A DNA stretch of 64,000 nt, taken from positions 42,284,001-42,348,000 of the forward strand of contig CM060733.1 of assembly GCA_030704615.1 (NCBI GenBank), given 5' to 3'. Within the stretch, counting starts at the first letter, position 1. Each line of letters begins with the position of its first letter. Origin of the DNA: Takakia lepidozioides. Taxonomy: Eukaryota; Streptophyta; Takakiopsida; Takakiales; Takakiaceae. Position numbers and translations under genes: made by a program. The notes under the pieces were generated by a model, which was given only the letters and a program-made list of their open reading frames with translations, was not told the origin of the DNA and searched no databases. This document shows, piece by piece, positions 11,200 to 21,991 of the stretch.

Positions 11200-11720
11200 G
11201 TAGCACGCTTATTCATTGTTCTACAGTCATCTTGATTGTAGAGCCAAATTTGAGCATATCCCAACTTTTATAGTATTCGTTGTAGCCATATTGCCTCTTG
11301 AGTTGCATTTATTCTACCATGTATTCTACCTCTGTTGTTGATAATGCCACTGTCGTTGTTTTTCGCTATTCGAACTTATAGATGGTATACATAGCCTGAA
11401 TACATGTACGGTGGTACACCTCATATAATCCAAATCACTTGCCCAATCGGCGTCAGTGACTCCTACAAGTAATGTAGCATTCCACTCCTTTCCATCAAAT
11501 ATAGGACTTTGACTTTTAGTGCTTTTGTTGTAACCCAGTTATTGTTTCCATTGCTACTACAATATTGAATCTCATCCTTGTAACCAAATACATTAGGCAT
11601 TTTATCAACACTCTATACGGCTCACACACAATGTCTCTATCATCATTGGTTTTTGCCTCAAGTGTTTTGGATAGTTTTAATCTATGCTCTATGGGTGTAG
11701 CAATTGTAATACAATCTTGT
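11200..11720 (-). pseudogene. Copia RT end / RNase H remnant
   Basis: Minus-strand reading gives EPYRVLIKCLMYLVTRMRF and then, after frame breaks, ATLLVGVTDADWASDLDYMR. These correspond to the copia '..YR..LGSLMYL..TRPD' and 'GY.DADWAGD.D.RRS' blocks. Many stops and shifts; non-functional. Confidence 0.55.
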
Positions 11721-12562
11721 ATATTGAAACGTCAAAAAATATCCTCCATGCATTTTTTTTGTGACAACATTGAGGTCTTTGTTTTCCAATGTGTAACAAC
11801 ATGCGTCCCCAATAAAAAAGAAGAGTCATGTCGAAGCAAGTTGTAACAATCCTTCTGCCTCTATCCCCTTTCTTGGAATTTTTATTTAACTTTAATTTTT
11901 TTGCCAAATTAGGTGTACTTTATGGTATCACTTCATAAGGAAGGAATGGCCTTCAGTTTGGAAGTTGGACATCTTCTAACTGTCGTAATTGGGACAACCT
12001 CCCCCCATGACTCAAAAGTCTTCAGGATCTCTTCTTTAAATAACCCGTTCACTGAAGACTTCTTTTTATAGTTGGGTTGGTTATAATGGGTGACATATAC
12101 ACGTGTGTGGCTTTGATCCACGACTTGAAATGTGGATTTCTCTAACCAGTGGGCCATCTGCTACCAAACAATATTAAAATTCATTGTTATTTTTCATGTC
12201 ATAATTTTTCATTCAAGAGTATCTTTGATAATATTCGTGAGCTGAAAATCTGCGTGTGCTAGGATCCTATCTGCCACCTAAAGTGTAGAATAAATGATTT
12301 TGCATATTGAACTATTTTTGACAAATATACACGTGTCCAATCTGCTCTTTTGAACCCATTTCTCTTAAAAAAAACTCATATATTGTCACATTCCGTGTTC
12401 ATGATGTTTGTTTTAGATCGTAGAGACTACTCTTGAATCTACATACAAGATGTTCTTCACCTTGTCTAACAAACTCCTCTGTTGTACATCTCATCTTGCA
12501 ATTCTCCATTGAGAAATGCAATTTTGACATCCATTTGATAGATTTATTCATATCTTCTGATG

Positions 12563-12585
12563 GGGTTTAGGGTTTAGGGTTTAGG
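12563..12585 (+). repeat. Interstitial telomere-type repeat (TTTAGGG)n
   Basis: About three tandem copies of GGTTTAG, the plant telomere unit, inside the intronic copia region. Confidence 0.85.
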
Positions 12586-13559
12586 CTGATGATCCAAGTC
12601 AAACAATTTGCTTGCACCAACACCTGACGGCGTGATGCCTCAAAAAGATGTGGTACCAATGTGGTATTAGTGGGAAAACCATTGCTCGTTCGCGCTCATT
12701 AGCATTGGGCTCCACTAACTGCTACAACTGGACATCCTACAAGAGGCCAGGTCCAATATCTCGAAAAGCATGAGATCCTAGGAAATTGAGTAGTGTAGGT
12801 AATGTTGTTTGTGGCTGACCCGCCTTGTTAATCATTGCCAAATGTGACTGATCATATGTCTCCTACACTCAGACTATTTCCATATGTCCAAAATGTAATG
12901 CACTGTGAGGTGAGCTGGCCGTCGCACCCTATCTCCTCATAGTCCATTCATTCCTTTTCAAAATATCATTTTGTCACCAATCGTGCGTTGAAACTTGTCT
13001 AGTGAACCATACGCATAATTTCTAACCTCGACCATCCATTTATTGCGTATAGGCTTTAGCCCCTTTGGCAAGTCTACTAGCTTCTATGTTTGATTTGCTT
13101 CCAATGAGCATTTTAAAAAAAAAATTATTGCCTCTTTTCAATGATTAGCTTCAGTTAGCAATGTTTTTTTTTTGGTGGATGGTTTTCAATGTAAGAGATA
13201 TTTGTTGAAGGATAATCCATCTTTGTATTCCATCCCAATTTGATGCGGGTTTGAAAAAATCTAATAGATCTACTGAGAACCCGTGTTTCCTTGTCGGATA
13301 TAGATTTAACTTGTTGCTTTCGGTGCTCTCGCTAATCCCAATCAAGATTGTATGTATTTTCTTGAAACTTATGCAACCTCTAAGACCGGCTCAACAAAAC
13401 GTTCAATCTCCTCTGTGAAACCTATTAGTATTTCTCCTATCGATAGATATATATATATAAGCTACAATCTGAATCTGGTATCATTTGCCTTCAAACATGT
13501 CCCATGACACTAATCTATCACTCATCTCTTATAGGCATTGTTTCGCCTCACTTGATGTC

Positions 13560-14335
13560 ATGTTACTAGGGTAGCCTGTGCCGTTGGTCCAAGTGTCCAG
13601 TGTCATCTAAGTCTAAGTTGAATCCCTTATGTATCCAAGTGTGTCTCCTATGTCGAGGCCCAAGTGCGACCTCTAGGATAGCTTATGCCGTTGGCCTATG
13701 TGCAAAATCTAAGCCCAAGTGCAATCTCATTGGTATCCAAGTGCTTATCCCATGTAGAGGCCCAAGTGTGACCTCCAGTGTCCAATGTCATCTAAGTCCA
13801 AGCGCAATCCCCATGCATCCAGAGACCCTACAATTTAGGAGATATCCACATCATTGTTCCAACAAAATCTACTTTCTATTTTTGCAATCTCCCCTGTCGA
13901 GGCTTTATATATTGATATATCCACTTTGCTATTTTTCGTGAATTATCAACGACCAAAAGTACTTGAAATTCCAAATCTCCCACATGAAGGGCCAATCATT
14001 GCTCAAGGAGAACCCACTTTGCTATTTTTCACGAATTTCCAGCGACCAAAAGTACTTGGAATTCCACATCTCCCACACCGCAAGTCCAAAAATTATGAGA
14101 CCAAGTCGGTGGACCCCTCTTCATCGGGGGCCTTGCCAACAACACCAAGCACCAGGGCTGTCCCCCGCGGTTTGGGAGATCTCAACGACGCTACAAAACA
14201 AAACAAATGTCATCTACCTGATGGATACATGACTAGAATAGTATGTGTAGTTGGCCCAAGTGTCCAATGTCATCTAAGTCCAAGTGCATTAATATGTAGT
14301 ATAATGTATCCATCTTGTTGAAGTTTATCAAGCTC
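13560..14335 (+). repeat. Region of imperfect direct repeats
   Basis: Phrases such as CCAAGTGTCCA(G/A)TGTCATCTAAGTC recur at about 13589, 13775 and 14256, and GAGGCCCAAGTG at 13656 and 13757. A second unit of about 95 bp (CACTTTGCTATTTTTC to AAATCTCCCACA) occurs at 13923-13985 and again at 14018-14077. There is no convincing coding function. Confidence 0.6.
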
Positions 14336-14344
14336 TAATCCATC

Positions 14345-14518
14345 ATGATGAAATCAGATAGAGGCCACCTGAAGTTCAAATATGATTCCAGTGATACACA
14401 GTGGATTGATGTTGATACCATAATCTCAACAGTGACTATGGCATTTGAACCATCTCAAAACTTTTTAGATCCAAGTGATGTTACGGCTTTGAATGAATTT
14501 GTGGCTAATGAAAATTAA
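14345..14518 (+). pseudogene. Fragment of an unknown protein C-terminus (shared with 52533-52724)
   Basis: Open from ATG 14345 to TAA 14516-14518, 57 codons: RGHLKFKYDSSDTQWIDVDT, then IISTVTMAFEPSQNF and ALNEFVAN. A minus-strand stretch at 52533-52724 carries the same pattern with a stop at the same place, so this is the end of a protein from a dispersed element or duplicated gene. I do not recognise the family. Confidence 0.5.
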
Positions 14519-15339
14519 ACTTTTTCTTGGGTCCGGCATTTGACTTATGTTATATGGAATGTACTTGTTTGTGTAGATGCTTTGAAATTTTACAATTATT
14601 TAAAATGACATGTTTAAAATAGGGTCTAATTAATTGTTTGCAAAAAAAATTATAAAGAAAAATAGGGTGTTAGAAAACAAAGGGTTTTACAATATTACCT
14701 AAAGATAGGGTGGAAAAATTTGCAAAATTTGAAAAATATAGTCTAGTATAAATATACATTTGTACGCACGTGATATGGAAAAAATACATATAGTGACCCC
14801 CCCATAGTTACAATCAATAGAGCTACCCCCAAAAATCCATAGACATTTTTGTATAGCATACTCCTCTCGCATACCACTAATGCTTTATTCATTCTTTCCT
14901 CAATTCATTTTGTTGTGACGTATATGCAATTGTGTTTTGAATGTCTATCCCTTTCTCTTTTGATTTTTATTCTTCTTCACCATTATATCTTAGTGCCTTG
15001 ATATTTCTATCATAACGAATTGTAAACCTATCTTCTTATTCCCCAAATTTCTTGGATGCTTCAAACTTTTATGCCATGAGATAAGTAACCGTCATATTTG
15101 AATCCACATCAATGAAGGTTACAACGTTTTTGATATTGGACCACACATAGACTAAATTTAGCAAAAAATAAAAATAAATGTGGACTCTAGCCTGAGCAAG
15201 TGTAACTTATGACCCCAAAGGGCTAATGCGTTTCGATCGGGTGAAGTTTAGTATCCCACTAGCTCTTGTCTCTAGCTTAAGACATCTCTATCAACTTATT
15301 GAGATGTTGTATCCTTTATCCTTATATATCGTGCTATAG

Positions 15340-15870
15340 GATAATGGTATCAAAACTAGTGTTGGTCTCGTACGTAGGTGAAGGACGGGTATAAAGTATT
15401 GGTATATGCACTGGTATCAAATTCCAGACCAATCTGGTATCATTTGGGAGAATACTTGGTCATATACCAGACCAGGCTGGTATTAGTTTTTTCATACCAG
15501 CCACAATACTAATACTCCCCCACCGTCTTCCTCATTTACTCTGGTATGTATCCTATACTAATTTATATGTACATATGTCTACATATTTGTGTTTATGTAT
15601 ATTTATTTTCTTATTTATAATATAATTTGTATTTGTTTTCAATTGATACTTGCTACGTGATAAACTTGTAGTTCAAGATGGCTTTGGAAGGATACTAGAA
15701 TTGATATATGGTGTTGTGGTCATGATACTCATACTCATACCAGTATCTAGGAAAAATTACATCCACCATTATGTAGACCAGACTAGTATAAAAGTTTTTG
15801 TGATACATCTGGTACCAGGACCAGTCTGGTATGTCCCGAACCTGAAACCAGAACAACACTGGTCAGAACC
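15340..15870. repeat. Cluster of CTGGTAT / ATACCAG inverted motifs
   Basis: The heptamer CTGGTAT or its complement ATACCAG occurs about ten times in both orientations, for example CATACCAGACCAGGCTGGTAT near 15474 and GGACCAGTCTGGTATGTC near 15817. This gives small palindromes. It may be the subterminal region of a DNA transposon; no transposase was found. Confidence 0.5.
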
Positions 15871-15989
15871 TCTTGCCTTAGATGCATTGGCTTCAAGATG
15901 TGTGTCTTTGAAAGCTCTCAACCTTCTTTTGACATATTTAGTTTCTAAACTCTCTCTTTGCACAGTTAATGTCCAGGTCCCATAACCTA

Positions 15990-16284
15990 ATGAGATTGCA
16001 TGTGTCTTAGGTCTAAACTCACTAGAGGTTAGAGGAAATGCAAAGAGAGTCTTGTGTGTAAAGGGTTTGAGTCTTTAAAAAACCCTTTGGAGGAAGCTTC
16101 TTCTCTAATCCCTATGGAAGCTCAATCACCTCCTTGAGAAACCCTACAAGCTTCGAGAAGCTTCTCATCTCTTAAGAGCTTTCTAGAAGCTTCTAAGCTA
16201 GAACCTTATAAGCTCCTTTGAAGCAAGCTACATCATGCAAGGGTGAACAAGGGCATGAGCTGCCTTATCTCTAAACAACCATTA
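15990..16284 (-). repeat. LTR-like repeat, 5' copy of the intronic copia
   Basis: Same orientation and block order as 10180-10554: AAGGGTTTGAGTCTTT, AGAAGCTTCTAAGCTAGAA, GAACAAGGGCATGAG. Ends ATCTCTAAACA. A Met-tRNA primer site is not visible next to it. Confidence 0.5.
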
Positions 16285-16366
16285 TATAGTAAGTAATGTC
16301 ACTGGGAATAACAACCTAATCAGCCTATAGACAATTATAAGAGGTTTGGATGGGTGAGTTTTGCAG

Positions 16367-16423
16367 GTTGCGGAGTTTGTGTTTATGACTTTCGACTGTG
16401 TCCTGTTTGCACTAGATGTCACC
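16367..16423 (+). CDS. Channel exon: RCK1 end
   Basis: Acceptor TTTTGCAG at 16366. Reads VAEFVFMTFDCVLFALDVT in phase 0, continuing FEE from the exon ending at 9473. The donor is either GAT|GTCACC (end 16417) or ACC|GTGCCT (end 16423); both keep phase 0. Confidence 0.6.
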
Positions 16424-16569
16424 GTGCCTTATATCAATTTATCCTGCTGCTACTCTCAGATGTTGAAGACTATCCCCACATGTACCTAGGAACTAAATAA
16501 CGATATGTGACTGTTGCTGCCTTTGTTGACGGTTTTTCATCGGTTGAAAATGCATTGCATTGATGATAG

Positions 16570-16690
16570 GTGTTGCTGCATCCGAAGGGTCACATCATAC
16601 AACCCGATGACATAGGGTTTGTTATCTCAAAGGACCTTCACACGGCCTTCTCCATCTCTCAGTGTGGGGACGAAGAAACTGCAATTAAGA
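16570..16690 (+). CDS. Channel exon: 'HPxxxIxxxDxGFVI' block
   Basis: Acceptor TGATGATAG at 16569. Reads VLLHPKGHIIQPDDIGFVIS, then KDLHTAFSI. SLO proteins have the same ILINPG...I..G..GFFIA.D pattern at the end of RCK1. The 3' end is uncertain; an in-frame stop at about 16697 requires a donor just before it (for example ACTAT|GTGAAA). Confidence 0.65.
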
Positions 16691-16890
16691 CTATGTGAAA
16701 GATTATAGGCCAACAATGAGGAGCATCAAGCCCACTATTCAAATTCCACTGACGACGATGGGAAGCTAGAGAGTGTGAAGAATCGATGGAAGCGAACAGG
16801 AACAGTCATTGTTGGCAATTATACTAGAGAATCGATGGTTGATACGGATGAAACTATTGACAGACCTGATCCACGAACATTTCCAGTTAG

Positions 16891-17457
16891 CCAGAGGGAC
16901 ATTACAAGTTGGAGTCACAGCTGGGTTCAGCTATCCGTCGGGTGCTTGAGAACCATAGGAAAGAGCAGGACCATACTGGTGAACTAGACTCACTTCCACG
17001 CTCAATTAATGAACACCCTAGTTCCCATGATGTGTTGACCAGCAAGAGCAGTACTGAAGGTGCAAATGGTGCTCAAGTTTCCAAAGGACCATCATTGGAA
17101 AATGCTATAGAGAAGTTGTTGGCATGGCCACCGTTATCACACTTTGGGCAGCCACATCCGACAGCTCTGGAACGGAAAGCAGACATCATACTCCAGGATC
17201 TTCAAAATCAAACTGTTTCTGTAGTGGAGTTGAATTTGCCACATATTCTGGTTTGCTGCCAGGGTAGGTGGCCTCGACACATTTTCTACTTTCTCAGGGA
17301 GTTGCGTAAGCCCGGGTATCCACCCATTGTAATTATGCACCCAAATGAGCCAAGTGCCAAACAGTGGGGCTTGGTGGGCATCTTCCATGGTGTCTTCTTT
17401 CTCAAAGGCTCTCCGTCTACGAGCTTGATCTCATGCTTGCTGGTGTTCTTCAAGCAG
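16891..17457 (+). CDS. Channel exon: linker and RCK2, with one-base frameshift
   Basis: Acceptor ATTTCCAGTTAG at 16890. Starts PEGHYKLESQLGSAIRRVL, passes a low-complexity linker, then RCK2: PHILVCCQGRWPRHIFYFLR, YPPIVIMHPNEPSAKQW, GIFHGVFFLKGSP. In the next frame the family block continues as VYELDLMLAGVLQA, so one base is missing near 17413-17415. Likely donor GCAG|GTCTCT at 17457. Later RCK2 exons were not found before the LINE at 17.9 kb. Confidence 0.72.
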
Positions 17458-17879
17458 GTCTCTGGCTGTGGATTGACTTACATTTTCTTGAGCCTATTTC
17501 AACCATGTCTGTCTCTGTATGTAGGTGACACCCGCGGAAATAGGCCTTGTATGCATGCTGACGTGGCGTGAGCCTGTGCTGGGCTCACGGGCTCACGCCT
17601 CCGGGCTCACGGAATAGCACCCCCCTTAGCATGTAGACCATATCTAAATCAGTCTGGGCGATTTTAACGTAGGAAAACTTCAATTCCATTCCGGCTAACT
17701 TTGAGGGTTGGGAATTTGCACTGAAACTGCTACTACACCTTGTTATCGACTGATACAAAAGCTTGTTGAAACTAGCATGCTCATTCTCCGTTTCATGGGA
17801 GGGATAAAGGTCTCACTTCGGCAATCTTTTTTGTTCTCTCTCCTGCGGAGCAAAGTCTTCTCTATGCACCCTTTTCTTC

Positions 17880-19150
17880 TATGGAATTCCTCCAAGCTAT
17901 TGAAAGGTTAAGCCCCTTGAAAGCCCTTGGCTTAGATGGTATCCTTGCCAAATTTTTCAAGGCGTTATGGCAGGACGTCAACTGAAGATGACTTCCGAGG
18001 TCGCCATGGCCAATGATGTGATTCTTAAGGATATTTTACCCTCATAAATTTCACAAGTCTAATTATTCTCATGTACTAGAAGGGAGACAGGAACCTTATT
18101 ACTGACTACAAGCCCATAACCTTGCTTTCCTCTGTGTATAAGATTATTTCTAAAGCTCTAGCTAGTAGGCTTCAGCCCTTTCTTCATATTAAGATTGTTC
18201 GCCCTGAACAGTCTAGAACCTTACAAAACCGCTAGATTTTGGACAATGTTCTTCTAGCTAATGAGGCTCTACATCAAAGCCTTCATCGCTAGCCTCTGGC
18301 AATGTTAATATTGCTTGACTTCGAGAAAGCGTTCGATAATGTCGATTGGGCCTTCCTATTTGGTGCTCTGGTAAGAGTTGGTCTCAATGGAACGTTTCTG
18401 GCTTTGGTCAAAATCCTTCTTCTTTCAGCAACAAGCAGGGTCACTGTAAATGGAGCCATGTCTTCTTCTTTCCCGCTACACTGCTCTGTCAGACAGGGGC
18501 GCCCCCTAGCCCCTTTTATGTTTATTATCGCCGCCGATGGTCTTGGTCATTTGCTAGATTCCGTCAGTAATGTAAGGGGGCTTGCTATCTCTAGATCCAT
18601 GCCATCCTCTTTCTCCATCAAAGCTTCTCTCTATGCTGACAATACTGTTCTCTTGATTGTCAATAGCTCGACTCTTAATCATGTCACCAATGCTTTGGGT
18701 GTACTCTCCTCCTTCTGCGAGGCCTCTGGTCTATCAATCAATTGGGGGAAATTTGCTGGTATCTTTTCTCGTCTAAAGCATCCTGACAAAGCTTCCCACT
18801 GAGATCCCTGGGGGAATGAGTTAGGGCTCATATGGCTCAAAGATGGTCAGGCTCATGTCATGTTGGGACAGCCTATCGGTCATGATGTCACGGATCAACA
18901 ACGTTGTACTGCCCCTGTTAAGGAAACTTGCTTTTTGGAGCACTGTCCATCTGTCTAGATATTACTAGGAAAGCCTTAACCATTAATCAGGTTTTACACA
19001 CATCTACGTGGTTCATTGCTTCGGCCTGGTCTCCCGGCTCACTCATCATTAACCAAATCAAAGTTCTTGTTTGAAATTATCTTTGGGGTGCTTCCCCTGC
19101 TGCTTCCTAATCGACGTGGCTGTAGCTTCGGAGTGCTAGATTTCCAAGGT
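17880..19150 (+). mobile_element. L1-type LINE, RT to C-terminal region, degraded
   Basis: Starts with the L1 block MEFLQAIERLSPLKALGLDG at 17879, continues LITDYKPITLLSSVYKII, and has an open stretch 18302-18802. That stretch shows LDFEKAFDNVDWAFL, SVRQGRPLAPFMF and the catalytic box as LYADNTVLL. After the stop at 18800 further L1 sequence follows in changed frames (GHDVTDQQR, then TWFIASAWSPGSLIINQIK, FGVL). The catalytic YADD reads YADN. No endonuclease domain is seen upstream, so the element is 5'-truncated. Confidence 0.82.
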
Positions 19151-20167
19151 CGTTTCCTCTAACTCGGTGTAAATCTAGGATGGTCTAGGATATCTGAAAT
19201 TCAGACTCAAGTTTGTCTCTATAGAACTCCAGGTAGGTATAGAGGGTAGTCTTATACAAAAAAATCAACTACTCGAGGTAGACTTTCCCACACAGTGCTC
19301 ACCCGAGCGCTAGTCCCGAACTGATGTCGTTGGTGGTGCAGGTTTGATGAATTCCGCTCACGGAACTGATATGAGTTGCTATAGTACGGACGACCGATCA
19401 GATTGTAGAGAGGGTATGTACACGAACAACTCAAAGGGAGTCTAGACAATAAGAGGCTTCTCTAATTCAATCATGCACGTCTCGGTGTACCACACTACTC
19501 ACTTCAACCAATACGGCACCTTGATCCCAAAGACTTGCGGCTGTAATATTTTATCCAAATTAGTTCGCTATACACCTTTATTCTTCACTACAACATCTAG
19601 CATACACTAAAACGAAGAAAGAAAGAGAGCGAAGAGGGAGAGAGGGAGCGAGAGAAATAAAAACTAGATTGTCCATGTTCTCCCTCTCACCGGCTGATTT
19701 ATAGCAGCCCGTCGCCCTCCATCCGTCACTTGTTTTGACGGTTATCATTCATCTTTTTCTCAAAATAATAATAAATCACCACTGGTGCATTTAAGCACCG
19801 ACACCTAGTTAAAGTTTTTAATTAAATTTTCCTAGAGTGTTCATTAATATAATAGATAATCTTTTTATTTTAATCCGTTAGATCTGTCTCCTCCATTTGG
19901 ATGGACTAGATCAAGCCACATGTTTATCATCTATCTGTTGTCATTGTCATCCATTTTATTTTTTTGTCATCCAGCCGGTAATCTCTCATCCATCCGTTGA
20001 TTTCATCCGTCTGTAACTTTCATCCTTCCATAATTTTCATTCATCTTCCATCCTGGGACTTTACCAACTTAAGTTGGTACATGACCAACTTACATTGATA
20101 CATGAGCCGTTTTAAGTCCTCATGAATGTTGCTTCTCATCCATGTTATTCATCCGTTTGGGAAGTGG
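19150..20167. other. Non-coding stretch between LINE and chromovirus
   Basis: Holds no convincing gene. A purine-rich run (GAGAGAGGGAGCGAGAG) lies at about 19630-19660. At 19910-20060 there is a run of irregular CATCC/CATCCGT repeats. Probably an unidentified decayed element. Confidence 0.4.
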
Positions 20168-20172
20168 GATAA

Positions 20173-20877
20173 TTGGACGGATCTTCTGAGTTTGCCTACA
20201 ACATCACTATACATTCTTCGACCAAACAAACTCCATTTTTCTCCAATTATGGTCATCATCCTCGAGCAAACCCTTTCCATATGAAGACTGTTGGAAGCCC
20301 TGCTGCAGAAAACCTTATTACTCAATTTGCTACGATTCACAAAGAGCTTACATTCCACCTCGCAGAAGCTCAAAAACAATACAAGGAGTATGCAGATCAA
20401 CATCGCCAACTCCAACCCCAGTTCAAGGTCGGAGATCGTGTGTGGCTTCTTCGACGGAACATACAAACCTCGCGACCATCAATGAAGTTGGATTATCAAC
20501 ACCTGGGTCCATTCAAAATTATTCGACAAATAAATCCAGTCAGTTTTCGGCTTGAACTCCCACGAAGTATGCGCATCCATCCAGTCTTTCATGTTTCATT
20601 ATTGGAGTTGTATCATCCATCGAATATTCCAAGAAGAGTTTCCGTACCACCTCCACCAATTGAAGTCAATCAGAATATCGAGTATGGAGTCGACGAAGTC
20701 ATAGAGTCTCGCATCAAGTATAAATATCTTGAGTATTTCGTACATTGGAAATGTTACGACATCAACGAACCAATGTGGGAACCTTCATCCAACCTTGCCA
20801 ATGAACTGACAAAATCCAAGAGTTTCATCAACGATATCCAGCTAAACCCCGAGCTACACGTCAATAAGACGTCATAA
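20173..20877 (+). pseudogene. Chromovirus integrase C-terminus with GPY/F and chromodomain
   Basis: Open for 234 codons with no in-frame Met at the start, so this is a polyprotein remnant. Order: end of the integrase core ([20 protein letters not shown]), basic coiled region (LAEAQKQYKEYADQHRQL), GPY/F module (FKVGDRVWLLRRN ... LGPFKIIRQI), HPVFHVSLLELYHPS, and a chromodomain (YGVDEVIESRIKYKYLEYFV, HWKCYDINEPMWEPSSNL). The chromodomain aromatic cage candidates (Y, W, W) are present. In chromoviruses this directs integration to heterochromatin marked by H3K9 methylation. This is the best-preserved chromodomain in the window. Confidence 0.88.
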
Positions 20878-21015
20878 CGATGATGTCAGCTAAGTTAGCT
20901 TCAAGGTGAAGACTCAACATTCAGTGTATCTGATACACACTAAGGAGGGAGGTTCTCCAACTCTAAAAAGTCTAAGATTTTACCGCTTCTCGAAGAACTC
21001 GGCGCTAGAGGACGG

Positions 21016-21624
21016 TGATGTCACGGACATAACCCAAAAGAACTTACCAAGAGTAAATACCAGAAGTTATCAAATTACCATGTTATAAAAAATTACCGTG
21101 ATCTACCATGATCTACCATGATTTATCATAAATTACCAATAGTTATCGAGAATTTACCAAATTACCGAGAGTAACTTAGGAAACTGCATATGAAGCTTCA
21201 TTTTTAGGAAACTTCTCCGTCAAGATATTTCCTTTGTTTAAGGAAACTTTTCCATCAAGATACCTAACTTCTCCATCAAGAAACCTCCTTTGAAAAAGCC
21301 TCTTAGGAACCTCCTAGTAGCCAATATATATAAGAGGCAAGATTGGACACTCTTCAGTCTCGCCAACACAAGTTCAAGCTACTCTTGTTCCCAGTCCCAG
21401 TATTCCAGTCCAGTTTCCAGTATCTGGTACCCCAGTCCAGTTTCCAATATTTTAGTATTCGAGTCAAGTTCCAGTATCTTGTACTCTTGTCTATTGTTAT
21501 AAAGATCATCTTGATTCATGTTTATCCACCAGGCATTCGGTGACGCCGACCTTGATTTTTTGTCTAGTCTTGTACCTATAGTCTGATCTCTTGTTTGTGT
21601 TCAGTCATGTTCTTGTCCTTGACA
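21016..21624 (+). repeat. Chromovirus 3' LTR (about 609 bp)
   Basis: Begins TGATGTCACGGACATA and ends GTCCTTGACA (TG...CA). The same start occurs at 41973 and the same end at 36799 in the second copy. A TATATATAA core promoter motif lies at about 21324, followed by the GAGGC...CACTCTTCAGTCTCGCCAA block conserved in all copies. Confidence 0.85.
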
Positions 21625-21991
21625 CCGATATTTTTCCTCCCATGACTTGCTAAATAGGTCACATTCCTCGATACATTTCCGCGACACCTTTTTTTTTGTC
21701 ACACACGTGCAAAAGTGCAGATAGAATCCACCGGACGGGTTTAGTTCCACGGTGGTGCACGGAAATGGGTGTGAATGGATGTGGTCAAACCCATTTCTGG
21801 ATGACATCATGTAACGGGAATGGGTTTACATGGAAGGTAACCCTAATTAAAGTCCCAAGACCCTAAGCGGAAAACGCGGAGCACTTATATTGCTCGTCCA
21901 TCTGTATCATGTATTTTCTACTTGTCTCAACATTTGGTTCTTGGCAAAAATATTCATCACTAAACTTGTTGGACCAAACATTACAAGTGTG

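Larger units (their letters stand above)
10180..16284 (-). mobile_element. Degraded Ty1/copia element between two LTR-like direct repeats, inside the channel intron
   Basis: Direct repeats at about 10180-10554 and 15990-16284 share many blocks, for example TTCTAAGCTAGAA, AAGCAAGCTACA and GAACAAGGGCATGAG. On the minus strand both begin with TGTTGAGA or TGTTTAGA, as LTRs do. Just inside the 10.5-kb repeat the minus strand reads THILTKAIAKSQFEHLRESM, the C-terminal end of copia polyproteins. At about 11430-11460 it reads GVTDADWASDLD, the copia RNase H start. The rest (to about 13.5 kb) is heavily mutated. The element lies antisense to the channel gene in its largest intron. The 6.1-kb span may contain later insertions. 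Confidence 0.6.
4886..17457 (+). pseudogene. SLO/BK-type (Ca2+-activated-like) K+ channel gene, multi-exon, probably broken or 5'-incomplete
   Basis: Ten plus-strand exons assemble into a pore followed by two RCK (regulator of K+ conductance) domains, in the order seen in SLO/BK channels: S5 end and pore helix (4886-5010), filter TVGYGD and S6 (5435-5568), RCK1 (6567-6709, 6963-7005, 7371-7530, 7866-8059, 9319-9473, 16367-~16423, 16570-~16690) and RCK2 (16891-17457). Splice phases match at every junction from 4886 to 8059. RCK1 shows KPYGGSFSARKV, FIEGSRVRQSDLERV, EEDAKQIVRALAVHRF and LYTFITNLF. RCK2 shows PHILVCCQGRWPRHIFYFLR. Such proteins are membrane K+ channels gated by cytosolic Ca2+ or other ligands; gating here is inferred only. 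Exons for S1-S4, a short piece between 8059 and 9319, and the C-terminus are not found. A one-base deletion lies near 17414. It is either a decaying gene or a real gene with an assembly error. Confidence 0.72.
20168..21624 (+). mobile_element. Chromovirus (Ty3/gypsy) 3' fragment: integrase end, chromodomain, LTR
   Basis: Begins abruptly at about 20168 within the integrase core and continues to the end of the 3' LTR at 21624. It is about 85-90% alike by eye to the element at 41.14-42.40 kb, so both belong to one family. A short deletion relative to that copy removes 'TCATTGGCTGAT' near 20190. Everything upstream (gag, protease, RT) is absent. Confidence 0.85.

Noticed and set aside
13560-14335. 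CRISPR-like array from repeated CCAAGTG phrases
   Set aside because: Spacing and unit length are irregular and the setting is eukaryotic; these are decayed direct repeats.
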